From Dactylorhiza incarnata (lineage: Eukaryota; Streptophyta; Magnoliopsida; Asparagales; Orchidaceae): 64,000 nucleotides of DNA. Shown here piece after piece: positions 1-11,000 of the stretch (position 1 is the stretch's first letter; each line of letters opens with the position of its first letter). Location: contig JAWHQI010000502.1 of the NCBI GenBank assembly GCA_033032865.1, positions 620,001 to 684,000 on the forward strand. Reading direction: 5' to 3'. The notes under the pieces were generated by a model that saw only the letters and a program-made list of their open reading frames with translations, did no database searches and was not told the origin of the DNA. The position numbers and the translations under genes were made by a program.

Positions 1-414
1 TGAAACTGACGATAACCGGTGCGGATATAAAGTTCGAAGCCGAAATTTATCTACACCCCTTTCGAGTTAGCGACTTAAAGGCTTCGTTAAATCATCGAGA
101 ACTAGGCACAGAAATTCCCAGGGAGTTTAGCCTCTAATCCCCCAACCCGCCAGGCATTAGGGAACAAAATTCCCAGGGAATTTAAGATCTGGTTCCTCAT
201 ACCGACACGAATTAGCAAGGAAGATTTAGTGTAAAAGAATAAATTGGCCGCAACCATCCAAGTTCAACCAATAAAGTAAGTCGCGGAGCTAGCAAATAGA
301 GAACTACCACACTATCATGCATTTCTAGCTACTTATAAGCGAAGCGCGTAGAAATTTGCAAGTAATAAAACCCAAGGGTGATGCAAAACAGCCCAAAAGA
401 AAGGAAATGCCCCA

Positions 415-725
415 AGGATCCTACAGCAGCAATCCCATAAGAAAGGAAGCAAAGGGCAGCCCCCAATTAGATGCAAACAGCAGCAGCAGTCCCAACAAAG
501 ACAGCAGCAGCAGGCCAACAAAAACAGCAGCAGCAGGCCAGCAAAAAAAACAGCAGCAGCAGGCCAGAAAAACAGCAGCAGCAGAAAGAACACAACAGCA
601 GCCCCCCAACTAAAGACAGCAACCCCACAAAAAGGACAGCGGCCCAAATAAGGACAGCAGCCCCCAATTAAAGACAGCAGCCCCCCATTAATTAGGAAAA
701 CCAAAACAAAAACAGCAGCCCCCCT
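415..725. repeat. Imperfect CAG/ACAGCAGC simple repeat
   Basis: A stretch dominated by ACAGCAGC, CAGCAGCAG and CAGCCCCC units, interrupted and degenerate. It yields low-complexity ORFs on both strands (Ala/Ser/Gln-rich on +, Cys/Leu/Phe-rich on -), none of which has gene features. It lies inside the partial LTR. Confidence 0.85.
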
Positions 726-1205
726 TTCCAATTAGACAAGAAGAATAAGGCAGCCACATTAGGCAATTATAAGAGAAGCCGCCCCATATAAACACATATC
801 ATAACAGCAGCAGCCCCATTAGGGAGTAAAAAAAACAAAGAGCAGCCCCCCAAAGTAAAGACGTAGCAGCAGCCCCATCCAACACAGAAAAACCCAAAGG
901 CAGCAGAGAATTTAAGGGGGAGAGAAGGGGGAGGTGTTTCCTTGCCTCGGATTCAACCGGCGTCTCGCCGGATCGCGACCAATTTGCCGAGAGCCGACCA
1001 AAGCCCTATCCCCGGCGACGGGGGCTCACCGATTCACCATACCGACGAAGGAACCAAGCTCCGGCGACCTCCAAACACCTCCTCCGACGATCCCAACGCC
1101 GAAACCCTAAATCGCCTTTTTAGTCGCACTCGGCAGCAGAGGACATCGGGGAGGGGAAGTAAAATGAGGCAGCAAAAAGAACTTAAGCCAAATATAAATA
1201 TGCAA

Positions 1206-1277
1206 AAGCATTTATATATATATACATATATATATACATATGTATATATATGTACATATGTATATATATGTACATAA
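1206..1277. repeat. TATA/CATA microsatellite
   Basis: Alternating TA and CATA/TGTA dinucleotide-type repeat of about 70 bases, inside the partial LTR. Confidence 0.85.
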
Positions 1278-2929
1278 ACCCGCACTTCTTCAAGAAAGTC
1301 AAAACCGTCTATACGCACTCACGCAACGACTTAGCATCGAACTCATCGGACGGCGACGATCAAGAAACGGTGACGCCCTCCGCACTCATGCCACGCAACG
1401 GCAACCTTAACATTTAAACCACCTCTACTAGCACACCCCACTTGTATTAACTATACGAAAAAAAATTGGGGCGTTACATGAGGCATTGCTATTTATCTGA
1501 AATCCTTCCGAGCCTGAAGGTAAGCTCAAAATCGGGGCGGTCATCAATCTAGATTTCAACTCCTCAAACGCAAACTCACACTCAACTGTCCACGCGAAGG
1601 CTTTCCCCTTCCTGGTAAGTGTAGTCATTGGTAGTGCTATTTTTGAGAAGTCCTTAATGAATCTCCTGTAATATCCTGCTAGACCGAGAAAACTGCGAAC
1701 TTCAGTCACTGCCTTCGGCCTTGGACAATCCTTTATTGCTTCTATCTTTTTCGGATCCACCGCGAGACCCTTCTAACTGATGACGTGCCCCAAAAATGCA
1801 ACCTCTGAAAGCCAAAACTCGTACTTTGAAAACTTGGCATACAACTGATTCTTCCTGAGAGTGCTCAACACTGTCCGGAGTTGCTTGGCGTGATCTTCTT
1901 GACTCTTTGAATAAACCAAAATGTCGTCTATGAAGACGATAACGAATCGGTCTAGAAGTTCTCGAAACACCCTATTCATCAGATCCATAAAGGCGGATGG
2001 GGCATTAGTTAACCCGAACGGCATGACCACGAACTCATAGTGTCCATATCTAGTGCTGAACTGGTGGTAACACGACCTCAAATCTAGCTTGAAGAACGTG
2101 CTAGATCCCTCGAGCTGGTCAAACAAATCATCTATCCTGAGAATATGGTACTTATTTTTAACTGTTAGTTTGTCCAGCTCACGGTAGTCTATGCATAATC
2201 TCAGGCTACCATCTTTTTTCTTAACAAACAGCACAGGGGCACTCCAAGGTGAAGTGCTGGGGCGAATGAAACCCAAGTCAATCAACTCCTGTAACTGAAC
2301 TTTCAACTCCGCAAGTTCTCTGGGAGCCATTCGGTAAGGACTCTTGGCCACTGTCGCAGCTCCAGGTACAAGATCTATCTGGAAATCAATCTCTCTGGTA
2401 GGAGGGGCACCAGGTAACTCCTCTGGAAAGACAACAGAAAAGTCCTTAACAACAGGCACTCCTAGCAAATCAACCTTGGCTTCAGCATTCATCAGTACTA
2501 GAAAGGTCACACAACCCTTATTGATGCATCTAACAGCCTTGATTGAGGAGATTATTAATTTAGAGACTCCCTCTATGCCCTAGAAGGTAAAGGCAACCTG
2601 GTTGGGTCCTTGGAACTGTATCACCTTATTCCTGCAGTCAATCTTTGCATTCATAGCTGAGAGCCAGTCCATACCCACTATCAGATCAAAACCTGCTATA
2701 GGGAGGAGTGAAGCTTCTATTGAGATTTCAGTTTCTCCAAACCACACTGGAACTCTACACTTATTCCTGGTCTGCAAACAGGATCCATTAGGCATCATAA
2801 CTTCTAATGATGCAGACTCTGGAAGGACTTCTAAATCCAGTCTATGAACAACAGATTCTGCTATGAACGATTGTGAGGCACCCGTGTCAAAGAGAATCTT
2901 GGAGGGGATGTTTCGTATCATAAGTATTC

Positions 2930-3011
2930 CTACATGCATGAATGCAACAAAGATATTATTTTTAGTGTCACTAAGGAGAGAAAAGCTAAAACGCCAAGGT
3001 CATACACATAT
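2930..3011 (-). other. Apparent 82-bp intron before Ty3 protease, donor mutated
   Basis: On the minus strand the acceptor is CATGTAG^GAATAC and the putative donor reads ACAG^ATATGTG, one G-to-A change from a consensus GTATGT. Removing the interval joins QQEAKDQEDVVT to GILMIRNIPSK in frame, matching the contiguous linker of related elements. Confidence 0.5.
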
Positions 3012-3165
3012 CTGTCACCACATCCTCCTGATCCTTAGCCTCCTGCTGGCCTAGTCCATACGCTTTGGGTTGCACCGGACCTCGTCCTGTAGTTGATTTC
3101 ACTTCGGATCCGACATGAGCCTTTCCCGTGTCGGTTCTGCTAGGACCACCGACCTCAAACTTCGA

Positions 3166-3242
3166 CTACAAAAGAATCATAATTAAAGGCCTACTGAGGG
3201 AAGGGTATAACTTAAGGAGATTATTCTAACGAAATTTCGTAC
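3166..3242 (-). other. Apparent 77-bp GT-AG intron after the gag knuckle region
   Basis: Minus-strand donor CAG^GTACGAAA (from 3242) and acceptor TTTTGTAG^TCGAAG (to 3166). Splicing joins CQGTPVVQ to SKFEVGGPSR in frame. The upstream block is degenerate, so support is weaker than for the 3773-3858 intron. Confidence 0.5.
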
Positions 3243-3772
3243 CTGAACCACGGGAGTTCCCTGGCAGTAATCTTTGACCTAATCATGTTCTAAATGCTAC
3301 CGCCACCATCTGGGTGAATGTTTACCGCCACCACCTTTCTTATCATCAGATCTCTGCTTCTTGTTCCAGTTCTTTTCTTGGCAAATCATGTTCTGCTATT
3401 GCTGTGGTGCATCCTGAGGCCGCTTCGAACGGAAGTTGTTACGCTTTTGCACCTTCCGCTGATCAGCTTCCAGCATCCTCGCTGTGTCCACCAAGCTCCT
3501 GTAATCGGCATTGACCATCGTCATCAAAGGTTGCCTCAGAGAGTCTCGCAGTCCGTCCACGAACCGACTATATTTCTCGTTCTCATCCCCTTGCGTATTG
3601 CCCGCATAACGAGACAAGTGAGTTAACTCCCGCTCGTAGGCTATTACAGTTCTGTCCCCCTGAATGAGCCTGAGGTACTTCTCCTGGAGACTGCGGCGCT
3701 CAGACGGGGGCACAAACCCGCTAGCTAGTGCCGTCGAGAAATTGTTCCACGTGAACATGTCTGCTGTACGAC

Positions 3773-3858
3773 CTAATATAAAAGAAAACTCAAATTACCA
3801 TTACGCTAAAAGGGCAAAGTATTCTAGGAAAAAGGGTAATTAGAACAACGTTACTTAC
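3773..3858 (-). other. Apparent 86-bp GT-AG intron in Ty3 gag
   Basis: On the minus strand the donor is G^GTAAGTAA (intron from 3858) and the acceptor TATATTAG^GTCG (intron to 3773). Unspliced, gag stops at DDPAGK. Spliced, it reads ADDPAGRTADMFTWNNF in frame with the next gag block, where gag homologues are contiguous. Confidence 0.7.
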
Positions 3859-4485
3859 CAGCGGGATCATCCGCCAGATGCCTAGTCCACCACAGATTTG
3901 CCTCACCTTTCAGGAGGAAGGAGGCTAAAGGAACCTTCTTGTTCTCTGGGCACCGCATCACTTCGAGCAGGTCGCGGGTCTTTTTCAGCCAATCATCGGT
4001 ATCCATCGGTGTTTCTTCTCCATTGAAATTGGAGGGCTGAAGATCCTGGAAATTCCTCAGATAACGATCCATTCCTAATTCTCCGGCAGCTGGTACAGGA
4101 ACTGCTGCTGGATCTGCTGCAGGCAGTCCATTTCTGAATTCCAGCAGAGGTAAGGCCACAGCCCTGGCAATAATGGCTGCTAAGTCGGTAGGTTCTGGTA
4201 CCGCTGGTGCTGTTGGTGCTGCTGCTGGTGCACCACCGTCATCCATGACTATCTCAGGAGCGGTATTCTGCCGCGAAGGCTCGCCCGCTTCGTTGGTACG
4301 CGGTGCCTATACGATGGAAGAGAAAGAGTTATTGATGTACGAGACACAAAGGAGGATCTACTAGAAAGATATTTTCATCCAACGCATAGCTGAGCTAGAT
4401 GAAATTTTTTATGACTCTAACGTCAAAGAATGATTCAGTTGAAATCCTAAGGCTCTGTGAACTTTCTGGGTCGTGGGATCCTAAA

Positions 4486-4501
4486 CCTCGCTCTGATACC
4501 A
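4486..4501 (-). other. Primer binding site, tRNA-iMet type
   Basis: On the minus strand this reads TGGTATCAGAGCGAGG, the usual plant initiator-Met primer site, two bases inside the LTR edge at 4504. Confidence 0.9.
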
Positions 4502-4503
4502 AT

Positions 4504-6890
4504 TGTAACACCCTAACTTAGTTTATCAACAAATCAGCAGTTCGGCCGGGCCCCGTGATAAGAAGTAAACTAAGCAACAGTATTTAAATTGATACATAGT
4601 AGGCATAAATGAAGAAGTGCCAAAAGAGTACTTACAGCGGAAGTAATAAAAAGAAACTAAGGGTAAAAGTGTACCTCAAAATCTGAATTCACAGAGTCAC
4701 TGAAAATGAAAGTGTCCAAATACTTGAAATACTGAAATCTTAAACATAGTCTGATACAAGAACCATTAGAGAGATTCCGATACAAGTCCAAAAACACAGA
4801 ACATAACTATAAGAACAACTACATCATGTAAATGAACTAAAAGAAGGGCAAACTGCAGGCAAGCTCATCCTAGGCGCAACACCCCATCTGTGACTCCTGT
4901 AATGAGAAGCCCAAAAATGGGTCAGTCCAACTGAAGAGTAAGAAAGACCATTCTTCTTAGTGACACTAAAAATAATTTATAAAGAACATGATGTCTTGCT
5001 TTCTCTTTTGAAAACGATACTGTTATTCTACAAAAGTAAAATATTTATACAATGCTATAATATGCATGCTTTTCTATAAAATGCTTAACATAAATGTCTT
5101 TTCTAGTTTGTAAACATCTTAAACATAATTATTCAAGCTCCAAAAAGAAAGGTTAACTATAATACCATTTTTAAATTTTGTCGTATGCTGAGTGATGTTT
5201 GTGTAGTGATTATTCTTCTTAAAATCTTATGCTGAGAAACTGTTTATGCGCATTTTAACGATTCGAGTCCCAACTAGCGAACGCAGAGGTTCTAATGTCT
5301 CACGGACATAGACTCGCATCTTCTGAATTTCTATTGGAGAAAACATCTCCCTGCATTTGAGGCTAATAGGGTCTACTACGCCCCATGAGTAAGATAGTGC
5401 GTCTCTATCTTTCACGATGGAGAGAGTCTCAATCATGCCTCCTAATTATCTTCCTTTACCAGTTGGAATTTCTTTAAAATTGTTAGACTGACTAATCATA
5501 TATCGTAGTTTACTAACGTGCTGAACATTATTGTCTAGATATACGTGGTTGTACACTATTATAATTATCCTCCTTCTATACAAGGAATACAAACTATGCA
5601 TATAATTATCTGGTATGTCTAACCAAAAAGAATAGAATTTCTTACCGTAGCATTGCGGCGTTCGTACACATGACGTGGTGACATGATTTCTCTGCTCTGC
5701 TGAAAACTACACAACTTAACTCCTAGCTCCCTAGCACAGACAAAATCTCAACGATGAAGCCGAGTCAGAAGGAGCGAGCCTATAATTCTCGATCCTTCCT
5801 CCACCACTAGGGTTTCTCCAAACCTAAAAGGGATCAAACCGCTGAATTAGAGAGATCTTCAAATCTCTTTCACTAGGGTTTAGAGTTCAAGTCATATACG
5901 AGTAACAGCAGAGGGAGGGAGTAATTACCCCCCTTTGTCAGGAATCGATTTTTAAAGAGTCCCACCGCTGAGGGAAACCCTGGATCTCACAAGGGAGTTC
6001 CTGAAAATCCTGGAAGAAGAAAACGAAACCCTAATTAGACAAGGGAAACGGCCAAGGAAGGAAGGAGAAACCACGAAAGTGGAAAAACGAATCCACTGGA
6101 CTGAGAGAAAATGTTTCACTTGGCTTAAACAGTGGCTGCACAAGGCTGACGGGGCAGAAAAACTGAAGGGGAAAAAAATGGCGGTTACCTGCGCAGGCAC
6201 AGTCGTCGACCTCTGCCTGGGAGGGTCCAACCGGCTGAAACAGTGCACAATCCTCTGCTGTAATGGAGAAAAAAAAAACACCACCGCCGGCTGCTGCACA
6301 CGTCACACCTGGAAAGGGAACGCCGAAGTCCAAGCCGTCGACTAATCCCGTCGTTGAAGACCACGATTCCATTCGCCGGTCAAGGGGATACCAGGGATAG
6401 CTATCGACGACGGGAGGAGACGCACCTGACGTCGATCGATTGAGACGTGGAAAAAAAAAACTAGGGATCGACGGGCTTCTGCGTGAGGCGACGACGAGAG
6501 AGGGATCGTCTGGGAGTAGAGTGATTCGGCTATTTCTCGAGGGGAGAAGGAGTTACGCAATACGTGGGGGGGGGGGTGCGAGCCTTTAATTGGAACGGTA
6601 AAACGCGTGAGGGCTACGGTTATGGTAATGGAGAGGGGGAAAATGGAAATATTTTATTTTATTTTTATTTGTATTTCGCCCTTATACTTTCTTAAAATTC
6701 GTACACTATGACCTCACATCTATACTAAGTTGCGTCGAATATCTTAAAGTGACTACGGCTTAATTATTCAACTGCGCGCGATAATTGGCCGAAACAGCGT
6801 CGTACCTTTAAAAGACATTTGCTTGGTCAAGATTGCTCGCGGTCGGGCCCTGCAATCAAATTAAATTCGTAGTAAATTACGGATGTTACA
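4504..6890 (-). repeat. 5' LTR of the minus-strand Ty3 element
   Basis: Bounded on the + strand by TGTAACACCC at 4504 and GGATGTTACA ending at 6890, giving TGTAAC...GTTACA inverted ends. A primer binding site lies two bases outside the left end, which fixes it as the 5' LTR of a minus-strand element. Length 2387 bp, in the long-LTR range known for Tekay/Del chromoviruses. Short ORFs near 5950-6560 have no recognisable domain. Confidence 0.88.
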
Positions 6891-7292
6891 ATATATGGAC
6901 GACTTTCTTCTCACTAGTGTGATAACTCCTCTGGAATATAAATAACAGAGAAATATTTTCGGGAAAATTTTGCGAGCAAAAATATGGATGCTCCTAGATA
7001 TTTTTTAGGGATTGAAATTGCGGGACGCAATAAAGGCGTGGTTCTTTTCTAACGAAAGTATGCCCTAAATCTTCTTGAAGAAATGACTCTTCTAAGAACC
7101 TGGTCTACCCAAAATCCAATGCATATTGGCACAAATAGACTTTGAGAGGAGACATATATCTATCAATGCTTGTAACATCAGACAAAGAACTGAACGACAT
7201 ATTCACCAAACTTATTTCTTCATGCTTTTCTGATATTTTTATAAACTACCAAGCTGTGAATGATTGCTATATATGCTCTAGTTTGAGGGGAG
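6891..7292 (+). pseudogene. Copia RT/RNase H 3' fragment cut at YMDD
   Basis: Starts directly after the Ty3 LTR with a YMDDFLLTS box at 6892, then DIF-GLKL/FLGIEIAGRNKGVV-like RT sequence with stops and a large deletion, then a C-terminal RNase H tail (LVTSDKELNDIFTKLISS, ending in a LRGVL-type motif). A purine-rich tract leads into the LTR at 7293. The upstream half of the RT is not next to it, consistent with disruption by the Ty3 insertion. Confidence 0.75.
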
Positions 7293-7438
7293 TGTTAAAA
7301 CCCAATTACACAAGCCCATTTAATCACGCATCTCTAAATGGAGATTGTGGTGTCCCCCTACTTTATGTAAAGAGAGTAGTTTCAATGTAATAAGTCTTTT
7401 ATTTTGAAATAATACATTTTGTATTTCAAATTCTCACA
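7293..7438 (+). repeat. Short Copia LTR
   Basis: TGTTAAAACCC at the left end, TTCTCACA at the right end, with a GAGGGGAG purine tract immediately upstream. The ends match the LTRs at 20007-20189 and 32508-32689, so three members of one short-LTR Copia family are present. This copy, at 146 bp, is shorter than the 182-183 bp of the others. Confidence 0.7.
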
Positions 7439-7525
7439 GTGAGTATTAGGACATTTACGTCTCTGCGCCTTACTAAGAAGTGCGAGTTTTTGAGCGAGAG
7501 TCGAGATCCTGGAGTCAATTGTGCA

Positions 7526-7615
7526 ATGGCTACCTCGCCTGCTTCTGAGGACACTGCTGATGTCTCGGGAATTCATTTGGGTGTTCATCCACCAAAAATA
7601 AGCTTTTACGAGTAG
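7526..7615 (+). pseudogene. Possible Copia gag N-terminus
   Basis: A 29-codon ORF beginning MATSPASEDT and containing SGIHLGVHPP, which resembles the N-terminal segment of some plant Copia gag proteins. No primer site is visible between the preceding LTR and this ORF. Weak call. Confidence 0.3.
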
Positions 7616-7801
7616 ACGAAATGTAACTTACATATTTTAGTAGCTGTACACTTTTCCTGTGGGGATCTTTATTTGCATGAGTGTATTCGTTTCAAGTATT
7701 AAGTAATTTCCATCCTATTTTCATTGCTTTGATTGATATTATTATGTCTTGATGCTTTTTTATCCATTTCCTATCTTCTGCCGGTTGCTTTGGTTATGCA
7801 G

Positions 7802-8047
7802 AGATTTTATTAAGTCATTCATCCAAGGTTTTCTTCCTGGAATTGCTCTGAAGATTTTTCTTATCTTTCTTCCTAGTATACTCATGCTTATGTCAAAATT
7901 CGAAGGATCTATTTCATTATCATCTCTCGAGAGAAGAGCGGCATCAAAATATTATTTGTTTTTGCTTGTCAATGTATTCCTTGGAAGCATTATTGCTGGG
8001 ACTGCATTCCAGCAGCTAAATACTTTCATCCATCAATCAGTTAATCA
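7802..8047 (+). CDS. OSCA1: OSCA1-like exon (first in window)
   Basis: Acceptor TTATGCAG ends at 7801 and donor GTATGT starts at 8048. Encodes [20 protein letters not shown] through [15 protein letters not shown], with two membrane segments and the SSLERRAA loop. The last codon is split (CA|G) and completes in the next exon. Confidence 0.9.
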
Positions 8048-11000
8048 GTATGTTTTCTTTCCTCTTCATAGTTATTAAGGAAATACGTTCTTATACAATG
8101 TTAACAGTAAATAAAAGCGATCGAGTTGTTAAAATTTTAAGATACTATGCATTGTGAAACTATTTGGAAAATATATGAATCTAAGATAACAATAACCTTG
8201 CAGGATTTTGTTTTTTAAGTTAAGAAAATGCTTTGATCTCGAGATCTTTTAGGAATTTTAGTAGTATTTTAAAGTACCATATTGATAATTCTAAAAATAT
8301 GCTTAACAATATGTTTGGGGTGACTTTAATTTGAAAGTCTTGGTAATTATTTTTGAGTGCGTGATTAGGATTTTCCATCCATTATATGTGATTAATAATT
8401 AATCAATCAGATAGAATTAATTTAGTGAAAGTAGTTCAATTTTTTCATCGAGGGCTACTAGCAGTGAGGAGAGGCTTTCCTCCTTTGTGACCTAAAGGCT
8501 TCTGATTCAAATAGCTGAACTCCTTATAATATCTCCATTTTTCAAAGGATTGCGCTTTGAATAATGTAATGAGTAGTTGTTATTAGAAACATAAATATTC
8601 TTATATATGATACTTTTAATTTTCTACAAGTATTATAATTAAGATCTTTCTTGTGTTGTAATTGTTCACTCAAGGCTTCAAACTAGTGGAACATGTTTTG
8701 ACTATTTCATTAAAAAACGCAGGTTTCCTAAGACAATCGGCATAGCAATTCCACAGAAAGCTACGTTTTTCATTACATATGTGATGGTTGATGGTTGGGC
8801 TGGTGTTGCAGGGGAGATTTTAAGACTTAAACCTTTGATAATCTATCACATAAAGAACTCTTTCTTTGTAAAGACTGAGAAAGATAGAGAAGCAGCCATG
8901 GACCCTGGGAGTATTCAATTTGCTTCTTCAGAACCTCAGATTCAATTATATTTCCTACTTGGTCTTGTATATGCAGTGGTCACACCCTTCTTACTTCCTT
9001 ATATAATAATTTTTTTTGGCCTGGCATATCTTGTTTTTCGTCATCAGGTGAGCATTTTCCATATGGTAGTATTTCCAGCCCCTATTGCATAGTTTCTTAT
9101 CTTATCCTTGACTTCTTTATTAGTTGGCACTTAATTTTTTATTTTCTATTTTTTCATAATTGTTTAATGACAACTGTTAACTTTCTACTTCTTTGTGCCT
9201 TGTCCTAATGTTGAACTCTTTGCCTGAATGTCTTACTGTTAGTCAGAGTGGTCTTGAGGTGTCAATTTTTTGTTGCTTACGATGATAGGCTAGCACACTA
9301 CTTAGATATGTAATAGATGGATGACAAGTTTTAATTGGTATATGTTATGAGCTGTTTTGGGCTTCGCACTCCATTATTATTGAGTCTTATTATGTATTGT
9401 TATTGTTAAGTGTCGGGTTATTTACATAAATGCCATTATATGTTCTATTTAAGGGACCCCCTTGGGTCTTACTTGGTTATCAATGAAAAAAGTCTAATTA
9501 CTCAAACCCTAAAGAGATTTTGGCAGCTCTCTCCACCCGAGCAAGCGCCGCTTAGGCAGCCGCGGTTCCGGCTCCGTTGTTTACTCCGCCATCATCTACG
9601 CCTCCGGTCATCCTCCGACAACCTCTGGGCTAGGTCCATAACAGTATAAGATAAAAATGAAAGTTTGAAAAGCTATAACGCAAATTCAGTTTGTACTTCA
9701 TGATGCTGGGTTTGGCATCCAAATACCTTAAATATTTCCAATGTTTTGTGCTCTCCAAAGAGTAACTCTATCAAAATCTCAAGGGGTGCTGAGTTAGAGT
9801 ATCATTCTAAGGATTCATGTCTTTCCGAAAAATCCACCTCAAACTCTTCTAAATGTGAAACTCTACTTTCAACTGCACATATATCCATCTCTCTCTTTTT
9901 CTTGATGGAATTCACACCCATGCAAAAAAACATAGTTGACTGTTAGTTCATCTCAAATTCTTGTATTAGTGGACATTATCAATAATTTAGATGTATACTG
10001 GGTAATATCTAGAAGATATATAACTACAAGTGTAAAAGAGAAAAACAATTGTTTTCAATAATTGAAACTATAATCTAACATAAAGCTAAGATGCAATTCC
10101 ATAGTGATGCAGCACGCCCAGGGCCGCCCTACCCTGGCACCGGAGTCTCACCAGACTAGAAGGAGCACGTTCTGGCGCACACCACTGGGTTGTAGCCCAA
10201 GTACCCCAACCCATCTCCGCACTTGTTCTCAGCGCGGAAGGATGTTGAGGCGGGGTCTCGAACCCAATCTCTCCTAACAGGCCTCATCACCAACTGAAAG
10301 ACTCTTATCAAGGAGGCCGGGGGATCGAGCTCCGGCCTCAACAACCTATCGGCCCTGTGGTGGGGCCGGGGATGTGCTGGGGTGTACGGTCCGCGGACCT
10401 GATAAGGCCTATCGGGTGGACTCCCGGTGGGACCCCTGGGCTGGTGCGACGCCAGGCGCCAGGGTGGTAGGCAAGTGGGATGCCTGTCCTGCATCACATA
10501 GAAGTGCCTTTTTTGCAATTTTTGATTCTATCACTTCAAATTTCTTGGAGGGATTAATAAAGAAATTTGATTGATGACGAGTAGCTTATGGTTTTGCAAA
10601 TATAACAACAACACTCAAGTCTTTATCCCACCATACTGGGGTCGACTATATGGGTCATTTGTCGCCATTGCGCCATATCTTTAGTCATAATCTCATTAAT
10701 GCCTAAGTACATCATGTCTTTCCTTATATTTTCATTCCAAGTCTTCTTTGGTCTACCCATCCCCCGTTTAACATGCCTAATAGCTAAACTCTCACAACGC
10801 CTAACAGATGCCTCTAATGGTCTCCTTTGTACGTGTCTGAACCATCTTAACTGAGCTTCTCGCATCTTCTCTACAATTGGTGTCACTCATGTCTTATCTC
10901 GGATACATTCATTCCTAATTTTATCTAGTCTCGTGTGGATAAAATGATGAGGGTTGTGTTAGGTAGACGTTCAACGTAAAATTTAGTCACTCTTATGAAT

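Larger units (their letters stand above)
1..1478 (-). mobile_element. Partial LTR (right end) inserted in a Ty3 RNase H region
   Basis: The segment ends in GGGGCGTTACA at 1468-1478, which on the minus strand reads TGTAACGCCCC, a common start of plant Ty3 LTRs. It interrupts the neighbouring minus-strand polyprotein just after a GFQINSNAS motif, the start of the RNase H domain. The other LTR end lies outside the window or was not recognised, so solo LTR and full element cannot be told apart. The segment holds CAG-rich and TA-rich simple repeats and a GC-rich stretch near 920-1180. Its ORFs look like by-products of the repeats. Confidence 0.5.
1482..4246 (-). pseudogene. Ty3 gag-protease-RT polyprotein with three short introns and TAG stops
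   Basis: From its Met at 4246 the minus-strand frame reads gag (MDDGGAPAAAP start; YLRNFQDLQPSNFNGEE; LLKGEANLWW), a second gag block (VPPSERRSLQEKYLRL), retropepsin with LFDTGAS and GFDLIVGMDWL, RT with [22 protein letters not shown] and [10 protein letters not shown], and the thumb/RNase H start ([19 protein letters not shown]). Coding blocks are 4246-3859, 3772-3243, 3165-3012 and 2929-1482, joined in frame when three intervals of 77-86 bases are spliced out. Five stops remain in that frame, all TAG: near 3396, two between 3310 and 3250, 2581 and 1773. The zinc knuckle is degenerate. The RNase H is cut by the LTR at 1478. Confidence 0.85.
1479..6890 (-). mobile_element. Ty3/gypsy chromovirus-like element, 5' part, minus strand
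   Basis: Reading leftward from 6890: a 2387-bp LTR, a primer binding site complementary to initiator-Met tRNA, gag, retropepsin, reverse transcriptase and the start of RNase H, where a foreign LTR (1-1478) interrupts it. Integrase and the 3' LTR are not in the window. The gag with a LLKGEANLWW motif and the domain order fit a Tekay/Del-type chromovirus, but the chromodomain cannot be checked. The coding frame has five in-frame TAG codons and three apparent introns, so this copy is inactive. At its right end it splits a Copia RT at the YMDD box. Confidence 0.85.

Noticed and set aside
333..731. Overlapping low-complexity ORFs on both strands
   Set aside because: They are translations of the CAG-type repeat; no domain, and composition follows the repeat in every frame.
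5952..6560. Several ORFs of 70-115 codons inside the long Ty3 LTR
   Set aside because: They overlap on both strands, have no recognisable domain and lie in LTR sequence.
10156..10518. 120-codon minus ORF as a host gene
   Set aside because: It covers most of the 392-bp element bounded by CATAG duplications; GC-rich sequence without stops explains it.
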